Assembly (NCBI GenBank): GCA_020002185.1
Contig: CM034541.1
Span: 51,134,562-51,198,561 of the forward strand
Length of the DNA: 64,000 bases
Direction: 5' to 3'
Origin: Paraescarpia echinospica
Taxonomy: Eukaryota > Annelida > Polychaeta > Sabellida > Siboglinidae
A program made the translations under genes and the position numbers. Shown here piece after piece: positions 36,140-47,099 of this stretch. The notes below the pieces were generated by a model. It saw nothing but the letters and a program-made list of their open reading frames with translations. It was not told where the DNA came from and searched no databases. The stretch's first letter is position 1, and each line of letters begins with the position of its first letter.

Positions 36140-37609
36140 CTCCAGCTGGGGATACAATTGGTTGTTTTGTGAGAGCTTCACGTCGACATACATTATACGG
36201 GCTTCTATGTCCAACTCCTAATGTTAATTTTGTTCTCTGGTATATAGCTACCATCTTCCCGACACTCATTGTGACATTCCCACGAGTTCCATATATCTGA
36301 TCTACCAAATGGCGCTGTATTTGGAGAGAAAACAAACCAATAGGATACCGATACTTATTTTGAGTTTTTTTACTTTTTAGTCAGTTGTCAGTCATCCCCC
36401 AGGTGATGCCACTGGTCACTGCTGCATGCAATGCCGTAACTGGCGACAGCAGACATTATGGTCATAGGAACGAGCTCAAGTTCCAAACACCGTAGTGGTG
36501 ATAATGGCTGCCCCTTGTTTGTTGCTCCAAGGGTGGGTGGAAGCTAGCTACAGTTATGTTATTATAAATATCTACCCAGGTCTACTGTTGGTTAGTGACA
36601 TAAACACGTTGGGTTATTTACCCAACTCCCTTGGGGTTGATATAGACTCACTGGTAATGATCGAAGGTGTCACCAACGACAGTCGTTATGCCTTAATTGA
36701 CCCGGATGATAAGACTCGAGAATAACCGCACCGTGTTGGGTCTAGATATAACGATAAGACTCGAGATACTAACTCCAACGCGTGAGCCCTATATAGGGTC
36801 TAGTTAAAATTGATCTGATCGAGCCACCGTGTGGATAACCAGATTTGCTCTTACGACGGATCTAGTGCCGTATACAAAAATGACAGTGTCGACAACATAC
36901 AGCCTGACGTGTAAACTGAGAAGTTAACGTGGCCATTTATATACAATCTAGACATCGATAGCTTCGTGGATGACACCATGACATGAACGACGCGCCAATC
37001 ACGGAGACACGCGTGCGTAGCTCCCGACCCACACGTGCATTCCCTAGTGAAGAAGTCGACTCACGCCTTCTCTTACAACGGTGAGTGGCGGTCTGTCAAA
37101 TGTTGCCCGTGTCATTCTTGTATATAGTTTGTTTTTAACATCATGCAGTGTAACAAGTAGGCATTAGGTACAGAGTGTTATGGATGAGTAACTCTGCCTA
37201 ACTTCTACTGCTCGCTAGCTGTGACACGTAGTGTTAGCGTATTTGTTTCAGTGATGTTGATGTTGTGATTGACGTTGATGCAGGTTAATTTAAACTAATA
37301 CCGTGTGTGTTTGCGTTCGTGTGTGCGTTCGTGTGTGTGTGGTGCGTGTGTGTGCATGTGGATGTATAAGAGAGTTAGTGTATGTGTACAAGCATGCGTG
37401 CATGTGATGTATGTGCATTTTATGTGAGTGCGGCCGCGAACATTTTAGCCTATAACATACCAAAAAACCATGTATAGGCGCAGTGTATATATCATTATCA
37501 AAGTCCTAGAAAATGCATTGGTATAACCGGAAGAAAACACTCTTCCATCATTGCTATGATGTCTGTGTATGCCACTTTGGTCGTGTAGGACTGCACGTGA
37601 GTTAGCAGT
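36140..37609. other. MCFD2-like gene upstream region
   Basis: Contains CCAAT at 36995-36999 close to several ACGTG/ACGCG motifs, and a strong splice donor AACG|GTGAGT at 37080/37081 that could end a non-coding first exon. A TG-rich tract occupies about 37305-37400. A small duplicated segment ('gataagactcgaga') lies at 36710 and 36755. Confidence 0.4.
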
Positions 37610-40465
37610 ATGATGGCCTCTCTTCTGTGCGTCTTGTTGCTCGGCTGGATGTGTGTGGTCACCGGTCACGATGACCATCACCACGCGTCATTTGTCATTA
37701 ACCTCGACGCTGAACCAGTCAACGAACTACGGAATTCAGTATTCATCCGTAATGCCGAGTAAGTACGTACTATTTTTGCAATAGCCCCGATTCAGCTTGT
37801 GTCTCCCCATCTGCTCTTTGGCTAGGGATGCTGGTAGAATGGTAGGTACAGCACGTGCACTAGGCAGGGCTCATCGCCTGTACCGTAGTCGTAGGTAAAT
37901 TACAGTAATATAGGCAACGATCCAGCTACCCTGGGAAGCTACACGTTTGAGCCAACTTGAAAAGTTATCAAAATGACACAAACAAATCAGTAAGCAAAAC
38001 ATGAAGATATACAATGCAGTGAATAAGCGCGTAGGTTTCCAAGATAGCTGTATCCTCGCCTATGCTGCGATAATGTCCCCCATTGCTACAGTATGGACGA
38101 GGGTCCTCGCCTGCAGGTGCACCATAGGCCTACGTACAAAGGGTGCATTTCATCACATGCGAGTCAAAAAAAATTATTTCGCACAATTATCCACGAGGTG
38201 GCACCACTGAACGACGAACTTTGCCTGCGCCTACAAAATCTGACGAAACCCTGGTTACCCTCCAGGTGGTGACACCGAGCAACATGGTTGTCATCTCATA
38301 AATGTCGGCGCCACTCACTCGGCACGAAACTGACACACTATACATTTTATTGCTGCGTGGACAGTGGAATGGTCAGAGGGATACTGGTCATAGAAATTCG
38401 AGTAATCTCCAACGTAGCATTGCTTTAAATGGTAACGAATATTTGACAGACCAATAAGTCATCCAATAAAAATTATATAGGGCCTATTTCACATCTACAG
38501 TAGGCCTTACAGGTAAATTGGTCTGCCGAGTTTAACTCCCATAAAGCAACTTCTTTTGTCATGCCGTAAAACAGGCATATTTTTTATTCCATCGACAATT
38601 CATGTATTTTCACAAATATGCAGTTATTAACCATGTTTTAGTGATTTTTTTATATAACGAAGAGGTTTAATTGTTTGCTGTAATATTTACATTCTGTGTG
38701 GCAATATCCCGTAAACTAATTCGCACATGATGCTGTATATCTATCTGTTTGTCGTTGTTGCAGTCATATCAGCGAACATCTGAAAAACAAAATAAAGTTT
38801 GACCCGGACAGAGCGACACCACAGGAACTGGACTTCCATTTCTTCAAGTGAGTTGCGGCGTTGTGCAATTACATTCTCTATGGTGTGCGTGCCGCGGTAG
38901 TTGAACCGGCGATATAACGTCTGAACCATATATTATGTATAATTATTAGAATAATATTGTAATTAAAGAGTGATTTTTTGTTTGCATTGCTTATAACTGT
39001 TTTTGCTTTATTTATGTGCCTCCTAACTGTAATACTAGCGCAGATTGCATTTAGTTGCCTGCCATAATTGTTTGACCCAGCAATCAGGTGGGAACTTAGG
39101 CCTACTTGCCAAAACCCTTAGCGTCTTACAATGTAAGATTTATTAAAATAGAAACAAGCAGCTACCAGCGGTTATACATTCACATGAAACGGTTGTTTTC
39201 ATCACGGATATCCGGCTTTCCGGTAAGCAACCGAAACTGCTAAGTTACTATCAAACTAAACATTATAATGACTGATTTTGCTGGTCTTCGTTTCAATCGG
39301 CAATGCCTGACGTTGTTCATTTATACTTGTCTCATTACGGTTAATCTTAATGTCCTTTCCGGTTGTAACCTTAAAATCAAACATCTTACAGTTATTAATG
39401 CATTAATCCTCTTTGTACAGTCTGTTTGGTTTCATATCTACCACGAGTATTAACCTACTATGTCAATTGAATTTAATGACCGCGCCGATCATTAGTTCAA
39501 AGCCGAACATCCAACACTAATTGTTGACCTCCTCGTTCTCTTTAACCAGCAACTTGGACATGTCCACCGTGAGGATTGCCTTAGTAATCACCTTTTCACA
39601 GCAACGATCAACATGCCTGAATGATCTTTACAATATCTGCTCCAAACATATTGACAACATTTCTATCTCGTTGGTTGCTTCAAATACTTTGAACGTGTAT
39701 AATTACAGTACGTGTATAAGATCGTACTGCGGCGATTGGTGGTTTTCAGATCGCATGATTTCAACTCGGACAATTGGCTGGACGGCCTGGAGCTTTATTT
39801 GGCTCTTGACCACGTTTACATGGCTACGGAAGACTCTATTCACACGGACGGCGCATTGTCCGATGGTGAACGTCACGCATCATTGCAAAGACTTCAGCAG
39901 CACATTGCCGGTGCGTCTGTTGGGATTATAGACGCATAACACAAGTGCACCTTTGCACATTAACACACGTGTGCGCACCAACACGCATATATGCAATGAT
40001 TGCATGTACATATGTCTAAATACATATGTCTAAATACATATGTCTAAATACATATGTCTAAATACATATGTCTAAATACATATGTCTAAATACATATCAA
40101 AAGAATATGCTACATTAAAGCCATAATGATTTTCGTACAATACACAGTTACCCACCTACCAACCCCTAAACACACGCACACATGCACATACTCACGCACG
40201 CACATGCACACGCACGCACGCACGAACACACGCACACACACACACGCGCTAACGTACATACATGTTTGCATCAAATTGTTAACTATTGTTTTCATTTTTG
40301 TTTTTCCGCAGTTAAATTATAAAACATCTCACCAGGTTGTACACTTTCTGTGTTTCAGCGACGGTCGACAAAATTCTAGAAGACGACGACATGGATAACA
40401 ATGGCTACCTGTCCTACTACGAGTTTATCGAGTCTCGTAACCGCGACCACGTGGACCACGTGTGA
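37610..40465 (+). CDS. MCFD2: MCFD2-like EF-hand secretory-pathway protein (4 exons, complete)
   Basis: Exons 37610-37758, 38764-38847, 39750-39910 and 40359-40465 join in frame to 166 codons plus TGA; all introns are GT-AG. An in-frame TGA at 37598-37600 fixes the start (ATG ATG). Residues 1-19 form a signal peptide (MMASLLCVLLLGWMCVVTG), followed by a His-rich HDDHHH stretch. Then come DHISEHLKNKI and a first EF loop starting DFNSDNWLDGLE. The second EF loop is DMDNNGYLSYYE, with all Ca2+ ligand positions filled. In vertebrates MCFD2 binds the lectin LMAN1 to export glycoprotein cargo from the ER. No KDEL-type tail is present (ends DHVDHV). CGREF1, a related EF-hand secreted protein, is the main alternative. 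Confidence 0.88.
37759..38763. other. MCFD2-like intron 1
   Basis: A 1.0-kb intron with GTAAGT donor and TTGTTGCAG acceptor; no embedded element recognised. Confidence 0.75.
38848..39749. other. MCFD2-like intron 2
   Basis: A 0.9-kb intron with GTGAGT donor and GGTTTTCAG acceptor. The open frame at 39521-39931 merely reads through the intron/exon 3 boundary in a wrong frame. Confidence 0.75.
39911..40358. other. MCFD2-like intron 3 with 14-bp repeat
   Basis: A 448-bp intron (GTGCGT donor, TGTTTCAG acceptor). It holds about six perfect copies of the 14-bp unit tacatatgtctaaa (40010-40096) and an AC/ACGC-rich tract (40170-40250). Confidence 0.85.
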
Positions 40466-40579
40466 TCTCGCGCGATGTCTATTATAAACTGTGTCATCAC
40501 AAACTGGAGTTGTGTTATCACTTTTATGTGTCCTTCCGTGATTAATAATAATAATAATAATTATTATTAATTTATTATA

Positions 40580-40770
40580 CAGTTTCACGTCACTATTAAG
40601 GACACCCTCGTGTCTGGACGAAGGCGACCTAATTGGTGAGGTGGCCGTATTAGCAAGAGTAATTTCCTATACTTTACTGTTATGGAAACAATTTGGCATT
40701 GTCCTTGGGTGACCTTGCTATTTATTGTGGGGTGGTTGTATTAAAGTGACTGCAAAGCGATGTTCGACCG
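40580..40770. mobile_element. MITE family M1, copy 5 (191 bp, TA target duplication)
   Basis: Begins CAGTTTCACGTCACTATTAA and ends with AAGCGATGTTCGACCG; TA flanks both ends (40578-40579 and 40771-40772). Internal 'gtaatttcctatactttact' is shared with the other copies. TA duplication points to a Tc1/mariner-type mobiliser. Confidence 0.75.
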
Positions 40771-41049
40771 TATTATTATTATTATTTTATAACAATTATG
40801 CTAACGGTAATAACATATTCATGATATTAGTATAAATAATGATAGCTAAATAGAAGTGAAAACAGTTCTAGCAACCAATGTAAAGGGTTTTTGTGGACGT
40901 AAACGCATCATTTGGCATTGATTCAATGATTCCATCCTAATACTGATAATTATACCATTATACTTAACGAGAGTATACATGACTTGACGCCAAAAATCTA
41001 GTCTAGCTGTCTGTTTGTATGTATTTCTGTATGTATGGGTGTGCGTGCG

Positions 41050-41156
41050 TGAGAGTGTATGTATGTATATATGTATGTATGCATGCCTGTCTATCTGTCT
41101 TGCCTGTGTAGCTGTATATCTGTCTGTCTGTCTGTCTGTATGTCTGTATGTATGTA

Positions 41157-41193
<37 letters not shown>

Positions 41194-41205
41194 GAATGAC
41201 TAGTA
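41050..41205. repeat. TGTC/TGTA tetranucleotide tract
   Basis: Runs of (tgtc)n and (tgta)n, longest at 41158-41194. Simple repeat. Confidence 0.95.
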
Positions 41206-41824
41206 TTATAATCCAGCGATAAGTTGCCACCTGCAGTGTGTGTCCATCCACGGCTGCTACTTGTGTTATACGCTTCAGTGGATTCAATAGAGTGATCGGC
41301 AATAGGAATTTGGCTACTAATACTTTATATAGATTTGACCACAATTAATTGTTTATGAGTCACAGGTGCCGTTGTTAGGTTGCAAATGGTGCACGGAGCC
41401 TGACAGGTCATTATTTGCACACATTTTTCAGTTGACTAAGGGGTCATCAATAATGTACGTCACATTTGGGGTATGGGGCGTATGGGGCGTATGAGGCGTA
41501 CGGGCAAGGGTGACGAAGCGTTACATGGGGCAGCGGTCTATCATCTAGATACTAAGTAAATGTCAACAGTAGACGTCTACTCCAACGAAAACCCAACAAT
41601 GTACCATGTTGTATTACTTTTATACATTAAGATTTTATGTGTAAGTAGTGAATCAATACAAACGTGCCACGAATATAATCATCGTTACAGATGTGTGCAT
41701 CATTTGTCAAAACGAACGTAATTTTAGCTAGTATAATATACTTGCCAACATTCCCGGAATTTCCGGGTCTACTGGATTTTGGGTGTATCTCCCGGTCTCC
41801 CGGGATACAGGCAAATCTCCAAGA

Positions 41825-42110
41825 TTTTCGCTACATCAACACCCCCTGTCTTCGAGACAGCGCGACACAATGGGAAACGTACTGAGATGTGATCAACACC
41901 CCCTGTCTCGAGACAGCGCGACACAATGGGAAACGTACTGAGATGTGATCAACACCCCCTGTCTCGAGACAGCGCGACACAATGGGAAACGCTGAACTGA
42001 GATATGCTGAACTGCTGAATTTCCGGCAAAAAATCTCCAGAATACCCCCATCTCTTGCGCTGTCAAGGTCCGAGACCGCGCAATATGGGAAACCATGCTG
42101 AACCGCTGAT
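41825..42110. repeat. ~57-bp tandem repeat, 3 copies plus degenerate units
   Basis: Units contain 'atcaacaccccctgtctcg', 'agacagcgcgacacaatggg' and 'aaacgtactgagatgt'. Two further diverged copies (aaatctccagaatacccccat ... cgcgcaatatgggaaac) follow. 'tcccgg' and 'tttccgg' clusters precede the array. No coding potential. Confidence 0.88.
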
Positions 42111-42114
42111 GAAT

Positions 42115-43680
42115 CTCATGGAATTAAAAAAAGTTGGCAGGTATGGTGTAAGAAAGCGTGAGGTGGGGGTCTCAACACGTCCACGAAATAGCGTGACGTA
42201 CTTTATGGATGGTCCCTAATGTGTGGAGTCGCCTTTTTCAGCTTCCACACTAACACATGAATAGCAAATCCCTTGACAGCCGATGCCTTGTGAACAAATT
42301 GCCCACGTACAACATTAGGACAAATAATGCGTACCTTCCTATCTACACTACAATGTGGCCATATCGAAATGAATGGCTATGTGGTTGGCGTTCCATAAGC
42401 CAGCTTATGACATAACATTATGTAATCAGCGGAAAGCCTTAATGTTGCCAAAGTCGAAAGTTGGCACACGACTATATCGAGGTGAAACAATATTGGCTCA
42501 CGACGGTGATACAACGTTTAGTTGTTTTTTATGGGTTCGTATTGGATTAGGAATTTAGAACAAACAAACACACACATATCTAACACACACACACACACAA
42601 CGTTCGCTCGCACGTACGCACACACAATTCATAAACAACCTACACGCAAGCTTGGGCGCACGTTCGCACGTACGCACGCACGCTCGCACGCTCGCACGCA
42701 CGCACATCACCCACACACAGAGACACACAGAGACACATGTAGAGACACACAGAGACACACAGAGACACACATAGACACACAGAGACACATAGAGACACAC
42801 AGAGACACGCACACACGCACATGCACACGCACACGCACACGCACACACAAACACACACACACACATACACAAGCTATAAACGAACGTGACTTCGTTATCC
42901 AAATAGCCTGAGTCACGTCTGGACAATGGTCAGTCGTAACATTACGTAAGGGATGATCTCAAACCATCGATGTGCACTACTTGTAACTTTTAAGAGAATC
43001 TACCCGTGTGCATCTTCATGTTCATAAAAATGTTGCTGTCATAACGGAAATGACAAATGTTCTGCATTGCTAGACAAACTAACTGATGAACACACTTTCC
43101 CGCATGAAACCAACTTAGTTGTTTCGAGAGCTCCCCTAATGTGATTTATGTGTACGTGTGATTAAGCACGCGCACCCAAGTACCATGACACACAAGGTTA
43201 TTTGCAGTAAGAACGCTGTAGTGAAAGTCGGATTGACTATTGACATATCTGACACAAGCGACCGATTCCGTGAAAAATGAAGCTGATCGAGGCGACCAAC
43301 CTCCATCAACTAATAACCAGAGTTTCCTGGTCTGAGAAGGTGGTCTTCTATTTTTGCCAAGTTTGTTGTGTCTCTGTCCATCCTTCTTTATAACTAACAT
43401 CCACCCTGCTGAGCCATTTCCTCCAACAGTTATAAACAGTGTAGATAATACAAATAATACGTTTTCTTATGTGACTTTCGGTGGTTGCATTTTAGATGAA
43501 AATGGATAAAGAATGACAAAATACACCCTTGATACAAAAAATTCCGCAATCGTAAAAGGAGATCATTTTATTCCACATCAGCCCGCACACAGTTCTTCAT
43601 AAAATTAAAATAAAAAATAAAAAATTATCAATGAAAAACTACAATAAATAGTTAAGACCGTAGGTTACTGTAATGTATGA
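42115..43680. other. Intergenic, no gene recognised
   Basis: Contains a 300-bp AC/ACGC/AGAC-rich simple-repeat tract (42565-42870). Otherwise unclassified. Confidence 0.6.
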
Positions 43681-43689
43681 AACATTAAA

Positions 43690-43836
43690 CATGTTGGCGA
43701 ATGATGGAGTCGTGTGGTGTGAAAGCAGGTTTCGAAGGACTCTGGCGAGGAGTCTGTTAAAATAGACTGGACACGTGGATCGAATGGAAGGGAGACGGCT
43801 GACGAAGAGAGTAGATGCTTCTAGAGTCGAGGGTAG
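43690..43836 (+). mobile_element. LINE C-terminal fragment, left part of an interrupted copy
   Basis: The plus strand reads TGHVDRMEGRRLTKRVDASR followed by VEGRR, the expected tail after the RT domain. The open reading is broken off at 43836 and picked up at 44394 (RPSLRWEDCEKRDLAGLGR). Confidence 0.7.
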
Positions 43837-44393
43837 AAGGTGAATGAATGAATGTTTATTTCCACAATTAACTGGTACATGTGCTTATAACAATACTTTA
43901 CAATTGTGGAAATGGAGGCAGTTGAATTATTATACTTATTAAACCATCCCTTTTATAACATGCGATACAATAATAACTACCATGTTATAACAATATAAAA
44001 AGCATAGGAAGAATAACAATATTTGTACAACACTGTTAGTAGATTTAACGATTTCACGAAATTTGTGTCAGTAATTAATACACACTTAAGAAATATACAA
44101 ATGTCATGATATAATTACACCATTACAGTAATAATGTGTACTTTTCATAGATTTTATTTCTATATAACTTCTTAGCGGTAGTATTACTGTTAGAGGTCTT
44201 TATCATCCAACATGTTCCACAGTCTCACACCATGTATTGTTACACAATTTGCTTTTTTGTTGTTCTTGCAAAAACTTGCCTTATATTTTTACTTTGGCGA
44301 GTGATATAGGCTGAGCCCAAGCTTATCTTGAACATATTTTGTAGACTTATAGGTAAACACCTCTTGTGAGCCTTCTACATTATCATAAAGAGG
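43837..44393 (-). mobile_element. LINE 3' fragment nested inside another LINE
   Basis: Minus strand, with frame slips: KANCVTIHGVRLWNMLDDKD, then NTTAKKLYRNKI, a degenerate version of the LINE tail Gx(K/R)LWNxLP. The 3' end is 'gtggaaataaacattcattc' plus attca, i.e. an AATAAA signal followed by a short ATTC tail, abutting the host LINE. A 5'-truncated insertion. Confidence 0.72.
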
Positions 44394-44570
44394 AAGACCA
44401 TCACTGAGGTGGGAGGATTGCGAGAAGAGAGACTTGGCGGGATTGGGACGAGTGGACACGGGTCGTGGAGACGCAGTGCATAATTAATGACGGCAGAAGG
44501 ACAACAACAAAATCAAGAATGGACCGATATCGACCCCAATCTCACCTTGACGACAGTGACAAAGAGGACA
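44394..44570 (+). mobile_element. LINE C-terminal fragment, right part of the interrupted copy
   Basis: Reads RPSLRWEDCEKRDLAGLGRV and stops at TAA after DAVHN. This continues the polyprotein tail left at 43836. Same clade as the fragment at 22262-22535 ([11 protein letters not shown]). Confidence 0.75.
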
Positions 44571-44574
44571 GCAA

Positions 44575-47099
44575 CAACAACAGCAGCAGCTGCAACAACA
44601 ACAACAGCGCAGCAGCAGCAACAGCAGCAGCAACAACAACAACAATAATAATAACAACAAAAGTACTTGTATAGCGCCCGATCAATTGAAATTGCTCTCG
44701 GGCGCCTTATATACAAACATACATAATATAATAGCATTTTGCATAAAAAGAAATGCTAACTAAGAAATAAGTATGTAACAAAATTTAACATTAAATAAAC
44801 TTAAATATAGTTACTAAAAAACAATTTTAAAAAGAGAGATCATAAAAAAATGTTAAACAAATACATATACTAAGAGTGTAAGACATTCTTTAAACAAAGC
44901 ATTTAAATACATTCATTTATACAAGAAGAATAACCTCAAATAAGCTAAGAAATTAATAAAACAAAATATATTTATCTACATAAAGCATATAAAATGTCCT
45001 CGTCGGTGAATTATAAAAACGCTTGTTTACAAAGGTGAGCCATCGAAAGTGTTTTAAACACTTGTAATGATGTTGTTGTCCTGAGTGTAGGAGGCAAATT
45101 GTTCTATAGAACCGCCGAGCAAACCGCGAAACGGTGATCACCATGAGTGACAATTAATGAGGCCGGTACGAACAAAAGGCGAGGCAGATCGTAGAGTTCT
45201 GTTGATGGGGCGGTAGCTAATTAATTCACTTTAGTAGTTGGACGCTAGGCATAATACGTAAACAGCAGCCCTTTGTAGGTCGGTTTCAAAAGAACGGGTA
45301 GCCAGTGTAAACGCTGCAACACTTAGGCGAGCGGCACAGTTCTGCACCCTTTGTAGACGTTGCATCACTGTGTGTGGGAGACCATAAAGAAGTGCATTCC
45401 CTTAATCTAAGCGGGGTGTCACTAGTGCGTGAACAAGTGTCTTGCATGGTTCTTCTGTCAGATGTGGCCGAATTCGCCCAATGTTTCTAATCTGATAGTA
45501 GCAACTTTTCACTGTGTTAGCAATCTGCTGCTCCAGTTTGGTTGCTATCACATAGCACATCCAAACTGCGCACACACGATGAAGGTTGAATTCGATGGCC
45601 GGCTACTGTAATGTATACATTGGCAGGCAGACTGTCGCGTTTGTTTGGTGGAGAAAAAACGATCGCCTCGGATTTCTCTGTGTTAAGTTTTAACTGTTTT
45701 TTAAACCATGCAGCCACTTCCGACACACAATTCAACCTTAGCCAGTGACGCCACAATTGATTCAACTCGTTCAACCGTGAGGTAGACTTGAATTTCGTCA
45801 GCATAACAATGAAGCTCCATGCCGTGTTTAACGACAATATCTCCGATAGGTTTGGTGTACATGCAATACAAGGTAGGGCCCAACACCGACCCTTGTGGGA
45901 CGCCACACGTCAAGATTGAATCAACCGACTCGGCACAACCCACTGTCACTTTCTGATACCGTTCGCTAATGTATGATTTCAGCCATGCAAACACCTTATC
46001 GGTGATACCGAATGAGTGTTCAAGTTCAGTCATCAACAACTCATGATCGAACGCGGACGACAAATCAAGCATCACGAGAATTGTTTTACATTTCCCATCC
46101 AGTGTCGTGGCAATGTCATTCTTGACACGGAATAGCGCTGTTTCTTTGGAGTGGCCACGACGGTATACAGACCGAAAAGGGTCGTGCAGAGCATGTTCAT
46201 CAACGTGCGTGCTAATTTGTTTTGCAACGAAGTTGTCAACCAATTTCGACACAAATGGCAAGTTCGACACTGGCCGATAGTTGCTCAAAATGTCTTTATC
46301 CACCGTAGGGTTTTTCAGGAGTGGTTTAACGATTGCATGCTTGAAGTCAGCAGGTACATTTGATTAGGTGAGATACGCGTTTATTGTAGCAGTGAAGTCA
46401 GCAGGTACATTTGATGAGGTGATATACGCGTTCATTGTAGCAGTGAAGTCAGCAGGTACATTTGATGAGGTAAGAGACGCGTTTATCGTAGCATTGAAGT
46501 CAGCAGGTACATTTGATGAGGTAAGAGACGCGTTTATCGTAGCATTGAAGTCAGCAGGTTCATTTGATGAGGTGAGAGACGCGTTTATCGTAGCAGTGAT
46601 TAGTGGAACTAACTCATGCGAACATTGTTTAAGCAGCCACGTCGGTACTGGATCTAATTCACATGACTTAACCGGAACGGATGCAACTTATCGTTCAACG
46701 TCCGATTCAGTGACTGTCTCAAAGCAGACTAGTGGGACAACACTGGATGTCGTGTCGTTGCTCATAGCAGCCAACGTAACGTCCGAACGACCCTCTCAGT
46801 TAGAAACTTTCTAAATAAAGTGATCACCAAAGCGTTGCGCCATGCCCGCCTGACACACATGCGATGGCATTGTCGTTATGCCACTATTGCGCATGAGGTT
46901 GCTTGTAATACAAAATAGTTGTTTTTGGTTATTTAAAAATTTGCAGTTGGGAATCTTAGCCGTGTAGTAGTTGTTCTTTGTGTTAACCAGCATGTTGACT
47001 GACTGTTGTTGAAGACCACGCATTGAGCGCGATACGCCTGCCGATGTTCATCAAGACGGGTTTGCAGCCACATGCGTTCAGCTCATTTGTTATTTCATG
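44575..47099 (-). mobile_element. CR1-type LINE, reverse-transcriptase half
   Basis: Minus-strand order: ERMWLQTRLDEHRQAYRAQC, NNQKQLFCITSNLMRN, SCELDPVPTWLLKQCSHELV, NYRPVSNLPFVSKLVDNFVA, MLDLSSAFDHELLM (motif A), CGVPQGSVLGPTLYCMYTKP (motif B), CYADEIQVYLTVE (motif C), AAWFKKQLKLNTEKSEAIVF, then YYQIRNIGRIRPHLTEE and LQRVQNCAARL. The catalytic ADD is ADE here (codon at 45794-45796). Several frameshifts and stops make it dead. The 3' end reads GGCGCTATACAAGTACTT into a TTG/TTA microsatellite (44580-44660), typical of CR1. A 51-bp segment is amplified five-fold at 46343-46597. The 5' half continues at 50010 beyond the inserted inverted-arm element. Confidence 0.9.
46343..46597. repeat. 51-bp tandem repeat inside the CR1 reading frame, 5 copies
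   Basis: Unit starts at 46343, 46394, 46445, 46496 and 46547, exactly 51 bp apart. Each unit encodes, on the minus strand, 17 residues of TINASLTSSNVPADF type. The single-copy family equivalent lies just before the NYRPVS block. Copies differ at a few bases only. Confidence 0.95.

Noticed and set aside
35300..36335. 245- and 262-codon minus-strand frames of [14 protein letters not shown] type
   Set aside because: Translation of the 23-bp minisatellite in several frames; no domain and no independent start context.
39521..39931. 136-codon frame overlapping MCFD2 exon 3
   Set aside because: It reads exon 3 in the wrong frame and intron 2; the exon frame is fixed by phase with exons 2 and 4.
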